A stretch of 64,000 nucleotides of DNA, from assembly GCA_963788585.1 (NCBI GenBank), contig CAWBHA010000002.1, forward strand, positions 248,001 through 312,000, written 5' to 3'. Origin of the DNA: Bog-473 sp963788585 (GTDB taxonomy: Bacteria; Actinomycetota; Acidimicrobiia; Acidimicrobiales; RAAP-2). Both the position numbers and the translations under genes were made by a program. The notes under the pieces are model-generated. The model did no database searches and was not told where the DNA came from. It worked only from the letters and a program-made list of their open reading frames with translations. Below are positions 7,437 through 17,245 of this stretch, piece after piece (within the stretch, counting starts at the first letter, position 1; every line of letters starts with the position of its first letter).

Positions 7437-9656
7437 TCACCAACCCGTGGCCGCAATGATCGGGGCGTTCAGATGTGCCGCGGCCATGTCGCCGAGATCG
7501 GTTGCGTTCCCGTAGGGGAGAACGGTGCCGTTCGCTGCGGCCAGCCAGTAGCCACCGCCATCGGCCGTGGCGAAGACGGCCGTCGCGGGATTGAGCCCCC
7601 CGAGCCCACTCGCACCCCCGAGGTAGCCGGCGTCACCGTACCCATAGACGGCGCCGTCGGCGAGGAGGATCCAGTACCCGCCTCCCCCCGGAGTCCGGAC
7701 GGCCGACGTCACGGGGGAACCTTGGTTGCCCGGTGCGCCGTACTGCGGGGCGTCGCCGAAGGCGTACACGTTGCCGGTGTTCGTCACCAACCAGTAGCCG
7801 TTCCCGGAGGCGTCGGGGAGCACCGCCACCGCCGATCCCGCGCAGCCCCCGATGCCCGGACACGAACCTTCGAAGTGCGCATCGCCGAAGGCGAAGACCC
7901 CGCCGTCGGAAGCGACCATGAAGTAGCCACCTCCGTCGGTGGAGGGAACCATCCCGACGATCGGCGCATTGAGCTTGGGGCCGGGGCCCGGCGCGCCCGC
8001 CGGGGCGAGCCCCAACCCCGGCAGGGACCCGTGGAAGCCCGCGTCACCGAAGGCGAAGACGCCGCCGTCGGAGGCCACCGTCCAGTAGCCGCCCTGATCC
8101 GAGGTCGGGGTGATCCCGACGACCGGCCGCTGCAAGCGGAGGGAGCCGGTCGAGCCGTAGAACTGGGCCGAGCCGAAGGAGAAGATCCCGCCGTCCGAGC
8201 CGACGAGCCAGTAGCCCTGATTGGTCCCGCCGGCGATGGTGAGGGAGTGCGCCGAGGAGATCGAGCTCTGGTAGTTCCCGTCACCGGGATAGTTGGCGGT
8301 CAGCGAGTACGTGCCCGATGACAGGTCGGTGTCGCTCAGCGCCGCGCAACTCCCCGTCGCCGTGTTGGGACCACTCGGGCTGAGGTTGCTGATCGTGCAG
8401 ACCGTGTTGCCTCCGTCCTGGACGGCGACCGAGCCTGTCGGCGATCCCGTCGTCCCCGACGTGACCGTCGCCGAGATGCGAACGGAGCTCTCGCTGCCGA
8501 ACGCTGCCGTGGCGGGCGAGACGCTCAACGATGTGGTGGTCGTGGCCGGGAACACCGTGAGCGGGACGGTCGTGGACACCGGGGTGAAGTTCGCGTCACC
8601 GGGGTAGCTCAGGGTCACTTCGTACGGCGTGGTGGAGGCGGGGAGCACCGTCGCCGAATCGATGTAACAGGGATTCCCGCCGTTCCCGGCCGGGCACGAG
8701 TCGGGGGGGACGAGGTTCACCCCGTCGACCTGAATGCTGACGTAACCGGTGGGGTTGCCGTTGCCGTTCCCGCCGACGCCGGCAATGAAGAAGTTGCCCT
8801 TCTCCGCACCGTAGAACGCGTAGCCCGGTATCGGAAAGGCCTGCATCTGGGAGGTGACCTGGTCGACGGTGAAGTTCTGGGGCGACGACGAGGAACCCGT
8901 GAAGTTGGAGTCACCCCCGTACACCGCGGTGAGCGAGTACGAGCCGGCGTTCAGCTGGTTGCTGTCGATCCAGCAGTTCCCGTTGGATTGACCGCCGCCG
9001 CCCCCGAGGCCCGTCGTGCAGAGGTAGGTGTCCGGTCCCGGGATCCCGTCGTACAGGTTGACGCTGCCCGAGGGGGAGTAGTCGGACACGCCCGGCGCCG
9101 ACACGGTGACGTTGAAGCTGTTCTCGGACTCGTTGCCGTACGACACCGACGCATCGGGGAGCGGTGAGGTGATGACGGTGGTCGTCGCCGCCTGATTCAC
9201 CGTCTGGGTGAGGAAGCCGGAGCCCGGGTTATAGGTCGCGTCGCCCCCGAAGAGGGCCGTGATGTCGTGGACGCCGACGGTCATGGTGGCCGAGGACGTT
9301 TGGCACGTGGCCGTGTAGACGCCTGGCGTCGGAGTGCCCGCGAGACCGGAGGAGTTGCATCCCGGGACGTCGCCTCCGCCGTCCTGGAATTGGATGGCGT
9401 CGCCCATGTTGAGGGGGCCGAGGTCCGAGGTCGTCAACGTGGCGGTATAGGTCACGCTCTGGTCGTACGTGGACGGGTTGGCGGTCGACGTCACGACGAT
9501 GTCGACGGTCGGGCCTCCAGGGAAGAATGCGGAGGCCGGGTTCGACCAGGCCACCCCGAGCAATGGCACGGCCAGCGCGGCCGTGAGCACGGCCCATTTG
9601 CGAAGCCGTGCTCCGTGCGGACCCGTTGCGTGTACTTCGTGCGTGCGCATAAGCAC
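7437..9656 (-). CDS. Large secreted protein with Ig-like repeats and GYWxVxxDGG propeller repeats
   Basis: A 739-residue exported protein. GTG at 9656 or ATG at 9650 begins a basic N-terminus and a signal peptide (KWAVLTAALAVPLLGVAWSNPASA). Residues of about 50 to 475 form four Ig-like domains of the bacterial group 3 type, each ending in motifs such as YSLTAVYGGDSNF, YEVTLSYPGDANF or YSLTANYPGDGNY. The rest is six copies of a motif with consensus GYWxVxxDGGxFxFGDAxFxGS, probably a beta-propeller. This second repeat type is, to my knowledge, characteristic of Acidimicrobiia surface proteins. The role is likely adhesion or glycan binding. The adjacent GH76-like gene suggests a joint surface-glycan function. 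Confidence 0.85.
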   Translation of the reverse strand: MLMRTHEVHATGPHGARLRKWAVLTAALAVPLLGVAWSNPASAFFPGGPTVDIVVTSTANPSTYDQSVTYTATLTTSDLGPLNMGDAIQFQDGGGDVPGCNSSGLAGTPTPGVYTATCQTSSATMTVGVHDITALFGGDATYNPGSGFLTQTVNQAATTTVITSPLPDASVSYGNESENSFNVTVSAPGVSDYSPSGSVNLYDGIPGPDTYLCTTGLGGGGGQSNGNCWIDSNQLNAGSYSLTAVYGGDSNFTGSSSSPQNFTVDQVTSQMQAFPIPGYAFYGAEKGNFFIAGVGGNGNGNPTGYVSIQVDGVNLVPPDSCPAGNGGNPCYIDSATVLPASTTPYEVTLSYPGDANFTPVSTTVPLTVFPATTTTSLSVSPATAAFGSESSVRISATVTSGTTGSPTGSVAVQDGGNTVCTISNLSPSGPNTATGSCAALSDTDLSSGTYSLTANYPGDGNYQSSISSAHSLTIAGGTNQGYWLVGSDGGIFSFGSAQFYGSTGSLRLQRPVVGITPTSDQGGYWTVASDGGVFAFGDAGFHGSLPGLGLAPAGAPGPGPKLNAPIVGMVPSTDGGGYFMVASDGGVFAFGDAHFEGSCPGIGGCAGSAVAVLPDASGNGYWLVTNTGNVYAFGDAPQYGAPGNQGSPVTSAVRTPGGGGYWILLADGAVYGYGDAGYLGGASGLGGLNPATAVFATADGGGYWLAAANGTVLPYGNATDLGDMAAAHLNAPIIAATGW
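7440..8216 (-). repeat. Six GYW-DGG repeats in the surface protein
   Basis: Coding repeats of about 40-50 residues within the C-terminal half of the secreted protein. The first begins with GYWLVGSDGGIFSFGSA at about 8216 and the last with GYWLAAANGTVLPYGNA. Copies diverge in DNA sequence but keep the GYW (or GYF), DGG and FGDA or YGDA signatures, as expected for propeller blades that diverged long ago rather than recent tandem duplications. Confidence 0.7.
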
Positions 9657-9770
9657 AAAGGATCGACAAATCGCCGCCCCGCCTTGAGTGCCACACCCGA
9701 TTCCCGCGTGGGCCCTCCGCCTGGGTTCCCCGGCTTGCCGCCTACGGCGCGGGGCGTGCCTCTGCGGACG

Positions 9771-9974
9771 TCATCGCCGCGGGCCCAGGCCGATGGCGCG
9801 CACGAAACGGTTGACCTGCCGGTTCCCCTCCCGGTAGATGACCCGACGCGCCTCCCGTTGGGCGGCCCCGCCGGCGGCGCCGGTGAGCCCGCCACGGGTG
9901 TAGCCGTGCTCGACCGCCTCGACGTTGCCGAGATCCCGGGCCAGCCGGTAGAGCTGCGATCGGGTGGTGCTCAC
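9771..9974 (-). CDS. Small basic protein, 67 residues, coupled to upstream gene
   Basis: GTG at 9974 overlaps the TGA (9973-9971) of the upstream gene by four bases (GTGA), which fixes the start. The 67-residue product begins STTRSQLYRLARDLGNVEAV and ends in a basic helix (REGNRQVNRFVRAIG). It resembles a widespread family of short basic actinobacterial proteins of unknown function with the pattern LYRxxRxLGxVEA. The coupling suggests that it works with the 91-residue protein, but nothing in either sequence shows how. Confidence 0.65.
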   Translation of the reverse strand: MSTTRSQLYRLARDLGNVEAVEHGYTRGGLTGAAGGAAQREARRVIYREGNRQVNRFVRAIGLGPRR

Positions 9975-10246
9975 GGGGCCGCCTCCTTGGCCGCGCGGTC
10001 GGCCAGGACGAGCTGCTCGACGAGGTCGCGGAGTGCGGCGATGTCGTCGGCACCCTCCATCTGCGCCAGTGCCTCGGGCGGGACGGCGGCGCAGCCCCAT
10101 CCGTCGTCGTCGAACTCGGCGCGGCGCCACGACATCCAGGCCGATCCGTCGGCGTCGTGCCCGTCCTCGTCGACCGCGTTCACGAGCGCAACCAGTTCGA
10201 CCTCCCCGCCCGGGGCGACGTCGTATTCGATGTAGAGCACGGCCAT
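9971..10246 (-). CDS. Hypothetical acidic protein, 91 residues
   Basis: ATG at 10246 follows the ribosome binding site GCGAAGGAAGG; the frame stays open further upstream but with no comparable start. The acidic product begins MAVLYIEYDVAPGGEVELVAL, has a central WMSWRRAEFDDDGWG, and ends in a predicted amphipathic helix (ALRDLVEQLVLADRAAKE). No family is recognised. It is the first gene of a two-gene operon whose second member overlaps it by four bases. Confidence 0.6.
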   Translation of the reverse strand: MAVLYIEYDVAPGGEVELVALVNAVDEDGHDADGSAWMSWRRAEFDDDGWGCAAVPPEALAQMEGADDIAALRDLVEQLVLADRAAKEAAP

Positions 10247-10567
10247 CCTTCCTTCGCTGCGAGAGGATAGGGCGGATCCTCCTGAGGTCGGAGCGCAGAT
10301 CCACCAGAAGGGGGATGGTTGCCTCATCGTTGCAACATGTTCGGGTTCTCGGGTTCGTTGCCGTGGAGCATGCGTGGGTCCCCGCCTCCCCGCGCACACG
10401 AGCGCGGGCCCAGGCGCGCATCCGACGGCCGCGACGAGGCGCCCCGTCGTCAGGTCGGGCGGCACCTCGCGGCGGTCGCGGCCGTGGCGCACGGCCACCG
10501 TGAGTTGCGCCGTCGGGGCGCAGCGCCAATGATGACCGCCGAACCGGGAGCGGACGCAAGGTAGGAC
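10247..10567. other. Gene-free divergent intergenic region, 321 bases
   Basis: This stretch separates the start of the small acidic protein (minus) from the DedA gene (plus) and must hold both promoters. I find no convincing coding frame, no strong hairpin and no repeat beyond short GC-rich palindromes. A somewhat AT-richer patch at about 10317-10350 (CCTCATCGTTGCAACATG) is the most likely place for the minus-strand promoter. I cannot assign clear -35 and -10 boxes. Confidence 0.4.
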
Positions 10568-11200
10568 GTGGAGGAATTTCTCAAATCAGCGGGCTACGGC
10601 GCGATCTTCGTGCTGAGCTTCATCTCCGCCATGGGCCTTCCCGTGGGCGCCGAGGTGGCGCTCATCTACGGGGGCGTCCTGGCCAGTGGACAGGTCCCGG
10701 GGGAGGGCAAGCCGCTCGACCTCGCCGTGGTGATCGTCGTGGCCATCGTCGCGGAGCTGCTGGGCTCCATGGCGGGGTACAGCATCGGCCGGTACGGCGG
10801 GAGGACCCTGGTCGACAAGGTGGGCAAGTACGTCCTCCTCACCCACAAGGACCTCGACCGCGCCGAGGCCTGGTTCGCCCGCCGCGGCGAGCCGTTCGTG
10901 CTCTTCGGTCGCTTCATCCCGCTGCTGCGCTCCTTCGTGTCCTTCGCGGCCGGGCTCGGCGAGATGACGTTGGGCAAGTTCGGCGCCTTCACGGTCGTCG
11001 GGTGCGCGGTCTGGTGCACGGCACTCTGCTCGCTCGGCTACAGCCTCGGGAGCAGCTACAACCACGTGCTCAAGGCGTTCAGCGACGCGGGGTACGTGTT
11101 GGGTGCGCTCGCCGTCGTGGCGGTCGTCGTGCTCTTCTGGCATCGCCTGCGTGAGTACCGCCGCCAGCGTGACACGGACCGGACGGAGACCGGGATCTAG
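10568..11200 (+). CDS. DedA family / SNARE-associated membrane protein
   Basis: A 210-residue polytopic membrane protein of the DedA (VTT) family, linked to lipid scrambling, undecaprenyl-phosphate recycling and membrane homeostasis. The family signature GRFIPLLRSFVSFAAGLGEM lies near residues 116-135 and an acidic residue sits early in the first re-entrant region (GLPVGAEVALIYGG). Four or five hydrophobic segments are visible, ending in VLGALAVVAVVVLFW and a basic tail. The start is the GTG at 10568, with GGTAGGA just upstream. It appears monocistronic. Confidence 0.85.
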   Translation: MEEFLKSAGYGAIFVLSFISAMGLPVGAEVALIYGGVLASGQVPGEGKPLDLAVVIVVAIVAELLGSMAGYSIGRYGGRTLVDKVGKYVLLTHKDLDRAEAWFARRGEPFVLFGRFIPLLRSFVSFAAGLGEMTLGKFGAFTVVGCAVWCTALCSLGYSLGSSYNHVLKAFSDAGYVLGALAVVAVVVLFWHRLREYRRQRDTDRTETGI

Positions 11201-11215
11201 CCCACCGAGCGAACA

Positions 11216-11233
11216 CGCAACGGTGCCGTTGCG
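11216..11233. terminator. 8-bp inverted repeat after the DedA gene
   Basis: CGCAACGG-TG-CCGTTGCG lies 16 bases after the DedA stop. The two-base centre is too short for a good hairpin loop, so the outer pairs would form a smaller stem. It could be a weak terminator or a protein-binding dyad for the downstream c-di-GMP gene. No T-tract follows. Confidence 0.3.
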
Positions 11234-11421
11234 ACTCCGTTGACGGAGGGCAGCCGGAACCAGGGCGGGCAACCCGATGGCAACCCCGTGGCGCACGCGG
11301 ATGGTCATACGGCGCGCTCAACCTGCCGAGAATTCGGGGGAGCACCCTCCGGTCCGCCGCGGCGTGTGCCGGAGGGGTCGGTGGCACCGAGCCGGAAGGG
11401 GGCGAACGGGGCGATGGCAAC

Positions 11422-13449
11422 ATGACGTTCCACCCGGTCCCTGATCGGAACGGCCCCGGTGGGTCCCGTGGCACCGAGACGCACGCCGCGCTGCTCGGCG
11501 CGGTGACGGAGCTGCTCCGCACGGAAGCGGTCACGCTGACGGCGGGACGCCCCGAGGACACCGAGACGACCGTCACGGTCCCCGTCGAGCTCGCCGACGA
11601 ACGGCTCTGGTTGTCGGTGTCGGACGCCGACCGCACCGAGCCCCTGGGCGACGCGGCCCGGGCGGTGCTCGAGGCACTCGCGTCGCTCGGCGCGGTGGCC
11701 CTGGTCAACGCCGAGCTCTACGCGGACATGGCGCGCCAGAGGGACCGCCTGGCCGAGGTCACCGGCAACCTCGGCGAGGGCGTGTGCACCATCGACGCGG
11801 CGGGCGAGATCACCTTCGTGAACCCGGTCGGGGCGGCCATGCTGGGGCTGTCCGGGGCGGTCGACCCCGGACAGCGCGCCGGCTCGGACCGTCGAGACGC
11901 CGAGGTTCCTCCTCGACCCCGCCCTGCGGGCGATGGCGCTCCAGCAGAGCGTCATCATCGAGGACACGCGGTTCGAGCGAGCCGACGGCTCGCGCCTTCC
12001 CGTGAGCATGACCGCTTCGCCGGTCGTGGGGGACGGAGCGCCCTCGGCGGCGGTGATCGTGTTCCGGGACACGTCGGAGCGCCGGGCGTTCGAGGAGCAA
12101 TTGGCGCGGCACGCCTTCCAGGATCCCCTGACGGGGCTGGCCAACCGGCGCCTCCTGCTCGATCACCTCGACCACGCGCTGGCGCAGGCCAATCGGACCG
12201 GGACCCGCGTGGTCGTGCTCTTCGGGGACATCGACCACTTCAAGGCGGTCAACGACAATCTCGGACACCAGGTCGGGGACGAGCTGCTCCGCGTCGTCGC
12301 CGAACGGCTGCGGCGCGCCGTGCGCCCCGGCGACACGCTGTCGCGGTTCGGTGGTGACGAGTTCGTCGTCCTGCTGGAGGGTGTGACCTCTCCGGACGAC
12401 GCCGGCCAGGTCGCCGATCGGGTGTTGGACACGCTGCGGGAGCCGGTGACGCTCAGCGGGGATCACGAGGTCGTGCCGACGATGAGCATCGGCATGGCGG
12501 TCAGCGCGGTCGGGAGCTCCCGCGACGACCTGCTGCACGATGCCGACGTCGCCATGTACGAGGCCAAGGAGCGGGGCGCGGCGGCCGCGTCACGCTCTTC
12601 GACATCGATCGGATGAGTGGGCGTTCGGCCGGCCGGCTCGATCTCGATGCCGCCCTGCATCACGCGGTGGAGCGCGACGAGGTCGACGTCTACTTCCAGC
12701 CGCTGGTGTCGCTCGAGCACGGCGGCATCGTGGCGGCGGAGGCGTTGGTCCGTTGGGACCACGCGGAGCACGGGATCCTGACGCCGACGCACTTCATGGA
12801 ACTGGCGGAGGACAACGGCACCATCCTGCAGATCGGCCGGGCGGTGCTCGAGGAGGCGTGCCGGTGCGCCAAGGGGTGGCTGGACATCGGTGGGGTGCGC
12901 CTGGGGGTCGGCGTCAACCTCTCGGCCCTCCAGTTCCATCAGGCCGACCTGGCGGCGCAGATCGCCGAGGTGCTCGATGTCACGGGCATCGACCCCTCGC
13001 AGCTGTGCCTCGAGATCACGGAGAGCCTGGCGATGTACGACGTCGAGCTGACGTCGTCGGTCCTGGCCGGACTCCACCGGCTGGGGATCCGGCTCGCGAT
13101 CGACGACTTCGGCACGGGCCATTCCTCGCTCGGGTACCTGGCCCGGTTCCCCATCGACGTCATCAAGGTCGACCGCAGCTTCGTGCGCAACATCGACCAG
13201 GACCCGGTCAAGTCCGCCATCGTGTCCGCGGTCGTCGCGCTGGCCCAGGCGATCGGTTCGACGACCGTGGTGGAGGGGGTCGAGACGTTGTCCGAGCTCG
13301 AGCAGGTCGGGCGCCTGGGGTGCAACGTGGCCCAGGGCTTCTACTTCTCGCGGCCGCTACCGGCCGATGCCTTCGGGGAGCTGGTGCGCGCCAGCCGGGG
13401 CCCGTCGGGTGACCCGCCCGGCCCTCGCCCCGAGGTGCTGGCCGGCTAG
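11422..13449 (+). CDS. PAS-GGDEF-EAL cyclic-di-GMP enzyme (two frameshifts)
   Basis: Conceptual 675-residue cytoplasmic protein with three parts: an N-terminal GAF-like region ending in VALVNAELYADM; a PAS domain (VTGNLGEGVCTIDAAGEITFVN to VFRDTSERRAF); then GGDEF and EAL domains. The GGDEF motif is intact (RFGGDEF) with an RxxD inhibitory site (RPGD) five residues before it. The EAL domain is intact too: AAEALVRWDH, NLSALQFHQ, ITESLAM, IDDFGTGHSSLG and VVEGVET. Both synthesis and hydrolysis of c-di-GMP therefore look possible. The gene is split by an extra G in GGGG at about 11857 and a missing base at about 12588; the net length stays divisible by three, which supports sequencing error. The end is convergent with the ETF gene. 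Confidence 0.85.
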
Positions 13450-13461
13450 AGAGGCGTCGCC

Positions 13462-15298
13462 TCAGCCGACGGCGACGCCGTCGGGAGCGGCCGCAGCGCG
13501 GCGCAGCGACCGGGCCAGCAGCGGCACGACCTCGTGCCAGTCCCCGACGATGCCGACGTCGCAGTGCCCGAAGACGGGGGCGGCGCGGTCCTCGTTGACG
13601 GCCAGGATCGTCCCGGCGGCGCGCACGCCCACCATGTGGTTGAACTTCCCACTGAGCGCCGAGCGCGAGATACAGGCGCGGGGCGATGGAACGACCGGTG
13701 ATGCCCACCTGACGCGCCCGTGGGGCCCAGCCGCGGTCGGTCACCTTGCGGGTCGCCGCCAGCTCGGCCCCGAGGACCGCGGCCAGCGGGCTGAGCAGCG
13801 CGTACTCGTCGGGCAGCACGCCGGTGCCCACGCCGATGACCACCTCGGCGCGGGCCAGCGTCTCGACGTCGTCGTTGCGCCGCTCGGCGAGGATGCGGAC
13901 GCGGCCCCGGTGCCCGCCCGGGCGCACGGACCGGGGGATCGTGTGCGGCCGCGGCGACTGCCCAGACGGAACAACCGGCGCGGTCGGAGCGGGGAGCACG
14001 CCGGGCCGCACCGTGACCATCTGGGTGGCGCTGCGGCAGGTGATGTCGGCCACGAGCGCGCCCGCGAACGCCGGCTTGGCCGCCACCAGCCTGCCGTCGC
14101 GAGCGACCAGGGCGACCGCGTCCCCGACCAGGCCCGAGCCGGTCGCCGCCGCGGCGCGCCCGGCGACCTCGCGCCCGAAGGCCGTGCTCGGTGCGAGCAG
14201 GGCCCAGGGGATCGTCGCGGCGACGTAGTCCGTGACCGCGTCCGCCACGTCCTCCGCCACCGCCGATCCCTCGAGCAGCACGGCGACGTCCGCGCCGGCC
14301 CCGCCGAGCAGCTCGACCTCGACGCCGCCCGGTGCGAGGGCGTGGACTGCGCCGCCGAGCACCTCGGCCAGCCCCGCTGCCGCGCCGAGGAGCTCGCGGG
14401 TCACCTCCGGGCGGCCGGGCTCGGCCAGGACGGCGACCACCCGTCCGCCTGCCTCCACCGGTGCGCGGCGGCTCGGCGCCGCCACGGGCGCGGGGGTCCC
14501 GGGCGTGAGCGCACCGCTCCGGGTGAGTGCGCGGACGGCCTCCTGCACCTGGTGCTCGAGCGGCCCCTCGAGCACGACCCGCGCGCGCGTGTGCGCCATG
14601 GGACGCGTCGCCCCGACCACCGTCGGGCTGCCGTCCTCGCCCCAGGACCCCGGGCCGAGGTCGGTGGCGCGCATCGTCGTGAGCCGGTCCGGGTCGACGG
14701 CCGCACGGCCCTCGGGGTCGACCTTGCAGGGATCGCACAGGCGCTCGGCGACGGTGAGCACCGCCGGCAGCTCGACCTCGACCACCTGGGAGCCGTCGTC
14801 GTGCTCCAGCTCGAGGTGCAGGCGGGGTCCCAGGTCCTCGAGGCCGCGCACCCCGCTGGCGAAGGGACGGTCGAGCAGCTCGGCCAGCTCCGGGCCCACC
14901 TGGCCGGTCTCCCCGTCGATCGAGTTCCGGCCGAGCAGGACCAGGTCGAACGGACCGGCGGTCCGCAGCGCGCCGGCGAGCGCCCGCGCCGTGGCCAGCG
15001 AGTCGGACCCGGCGAACGCGGGGTCGCAGAGGTGCAGGCCCGCGTCGGCGCCCCAGGCGACCGCCTCGCGCAGGACGTCTTCGGCGCTGGCGGGGCCCAG
15101 CGTCAGCACGGTGCAGGTGCCGCCGGAGGCGCGGGCGAGGGCGACGCCCTCGGCCACGGCGCGGCGGCAGTACGGGTTCATCTCGAACGCGACGCCCCGG
15201 CGCACCAGCCGGCCGCCCTCGAGGCGCAGCGACTCCGCCAGCGGCACCTGCTTGGCCAGCGCCGCGATGCGCAGCGGGTCACCGGCGCGCCGGGTCAC
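13462..15298 (-). CDS. Electron transfer flavoprotein, beta-alpha fusion (one frameshift)
   Basis: One 611-residue polypeptide carries both ETF subunits. The N-terminal half is the beta (FixA-like) part, with EMNPYCRRAVAEGVALA and the nucleotide-site SIDGETGQVGPELAELL; a CDPCK element after LTVAERL is unusual. A Pro/Ala-rich linker near residues 255-280 leads to the alpha (FixB-like) part, whose FAD domain reads QVGITGRSIAPRLYLALG, then LSGKFNHMVG, ILAVNEDRAAPVFG and GDWHEVVPLL. The second part is reached only after removing one extra base near 13656; without that the frame runs on over the EAL gene. ETFs pass electrons from acyl-CoA and other dehydrogenases to the quinone pool. The GTG start lies 20 bases inside the upstream GGT-like gene. 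Separate subunits are the norm, so the fusion is notable. Confidence 0.85.
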
Positions 15299-17090
15299 GC
15301 GGGCGCGGGCACGCGGTGTCCGGCCGGGCGCGCCGGGACACCGGGGAGGACGGCCCCGGCGGGGACGTGGCGAGGCGTGGCGTCGTGACGGGCGATCCGT
15401 GCACGCTACTTGTCCGTGCCGCCATCTGTTCGTGCCGCGCGGGCGACGTGGCTAGCGCGGCGACCGCGCCGCCTTCCGGGCTGCGCGGGTCGGACGCCCC
15501 CACGAGTCGGAGGCCGCCTGCGGGGTCCCGCTGGAGCTCGATGATCTGGGCGCACCCGACCGCGACGGGGTCGAACGCGCGGATGGTCCGGACCCGGTGC
15601 CCGTGGGCGGCCAGGGCACCGGCCCACGACGGCGGTGCGTCGGCCTCGACCAGCACGCTGAGGTCGTCCCCCCACCACAGCCGGAAGGGCCCGGCCGATG
15701 GCGCGTCCAGCGTCAGCCGCGCCGCCGCGATCGCCGTCGCGGGGTCCTGGCCGGCACGCAGCAGCCGGGCCAGTAGCTGGCTGATGATCTGCGGCTGCGC
15801 GTCGCCGCCCATGGCACCGACGAGATGCGTGAGCGCGCCGCCCCGCGTGGTCACCAACATGGGGGAGAGGGTGTGGGGCGGGCGCCGGCCGGGGGAGACC
15901 TCGGCCGGGTGCCCCGCCACGAGCGAGAACCCGACGCCCCGGTTGTGCAGGAAGATGCCCGTCGCCGGCTCGACCAGGTGCGAGCCGAAGTCGAGGGCGT
16001 TCGACTGGGTCAGCGAGACGCCGAGGCCGTCGCCGTCGAGGGTGCACAGATGGGTGGTGTCACCGTCGGCCAGACGGGCGACGTGCGGCGCCACCGTGCC
16101 GGCCCCGGCCACCACGTCGGGTGGCGCGGCCCGCCGCGCGTCGATGCGGCCCGCGGCGGCCGTGAGGCGGTCGGGGCGCAGGAGGGCCTCGCCGTCTGCG
16201 CCGTCGTAGAGGACCTCCGGGCGGTCGTGTCCCGCGGCGCGCCACGCCTCGACCAGCAGGTGCGCCCAGCCGGGGTCGTCGGGGTCGGTCCCGAGTCCGG
16301 CGGCCTCGGCCACGAAGGCCCCGGCGAGGGTGAGGTAGCCCTGCGACGGCGGGGGCACCGTCCACAGCGCGTGGCCCCAGGCGTCGAGGCGCAGCGGCGC
16401 ACACCAGACGGCCGCGCTCGAGGCGAGGTCGGACGGGGCGAAGTGCCCGGCGCCCAGCGCCAGCAGGCCCCGGCCGAACTCGCCGTCGTAGAACGCGTCG
16501 CGTCCGTCGCGTGCCACGGCGCGGAGCGTCCGGGCGATGCCCGGCAGGCGCACGCGTTGGCCGATCGCGAGCGGCCCGTCGGGGCAGAGCTCCCCGGCGC
16601 CCGGCAACGCATGGACGAGATGGCTCGCCAGCGCCAGCATGATCGAGGCCGGGAACCCGTCGTCGGCCAGCTCGATCGCCGGCGCCAGCACGTCGGCGAG
16701 CGGCAACCGCCCGTGGCGCTCGTGCAGGGCCAGCCACCCGTCCAGCGCCCCGGGCACCGGCACGCTGCGGACGTCGCCCCGCAGCGGCATCGCGGTCAGG
16801 CCCTCGGCCCGCAGGCGCGCCGGGTCCGACCCGGCGCCTGCCCGACCGATCGAGAGGAGCGCCTCCGGTGCGCGCCCCGGCGCCGACACCATGGCGAGGA
16901 CGTCGCCGCCCAACCCGCACAGGTGCGGGCCCACCACCGCCATCGCCGTGCCGGTCGCCACGGCGGCGTCGGCGGCCGAACCGCCCTGGGCGAGGACGGT
17001 GACGCCGGCCGTCGCGGCGAGCTGGTCGGCCGCGGCCACCATGCCCCGCCGGCCGCGGCGCGGGCCCATCGGGGCGAGGGGGAGCGTCAT
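15279..17090 (-). CDS. Gamma-glutamyltransferase family protein
   Basis: A 603-residue Ntn-hydrolase of the GGT family. The N-terminal part has AQGGSAADAAVATG, GPHLCGLGGD and VPGALDGWLALHERHG. The predicted autoprocessing nucleophile is Thr345 in GDTTHLCTLD, followed by SLTQSNALDFGSHL and the AMGGDAQPQIISQLLARLL segment. No signal peptide is visible, so it may be cytosolic, unlike classical periplasmic GGT. The normal family end falls near EGGAVAAL. A further 55 or so residues, rich in Pro, Arg and Ser, run into the ETF gene and could be readthrough caused by an unseen indel. The ATG at 17090 lacks a strong ribosome binding site. Coupling to the ETF suggests a shared catabolic role, but no substrate can be inferred. 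Confidence 0.8.
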   Translation of the reverse strand: MTLPLAPMGPRRGRRGMVAAADQLAATAGVTVLAQGGSAADAAVATGTAMAVVGPHLCGLGGDVLAMVSAPGRAPEALLSIGRAGAGSDPARLRAEGLTAMPLRGDVRSVPVPGALDGWLALHERHGRLPLADVLAPAIELADDGFPASIMLALASHLVHALPGAGELCPDGPLAIGQRVRLPGIARTLRAVARDGRDAFYDGEFGRGLLALGAGHFAPSDLASSAAVWCAPLRLDAWGHALWTVPPPSQGYLTLAGAFVAEAAGLGTDPDDPGWAHLLVEAWRAAGHDRPEVLYDGADGEALLRPDRLTAAAGRIDARRAAPPDVVAGAGTVAPHVARLADGDTTHLCTLDGDGLGVSLTQSNALDFGSHLVEPATGIFLHNRGVGFSLVAGHPAEVSPGRRPPHTLSPMLVTTRGGALTHLVGAMGGDAQPQIISQLLARLLRAGQDPATAIAAARLTLDAPSAGPFRLWWGDDLSVLVEADAPPSWAGALAAHGHRVRTIRAFDPVAVGCAQIIELQRDPAGGLRLVGASDPRSPEGGAVAALATSPARHEQMAARTSSVHGSPVTTPRLATSPPGPSSPVSRRARPDTACPRPRDPARR

Positions 17091-17245
17091 GGGTCAGGAC
17101 TACCACGACCTCCCTCGTCGGTGCAGGTCGGGCGGCGGTCGTGCCACGGGCCCGGCTCCACGGGCCCGGCTACCGTTTCGGTTCGCCGGCGCAGGCGGTG
17201 GGTATGCGCACGATGTTCCCGGTCCGCGTTCGAGAGGAGACGCCG

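Noticed and set aside
5601..8321. 906-residue plus-strand frame across three minus-strand genes
   Set aside because: Spans unrelated genes on the other strand and has the composition typical of high-GC shadow frames.
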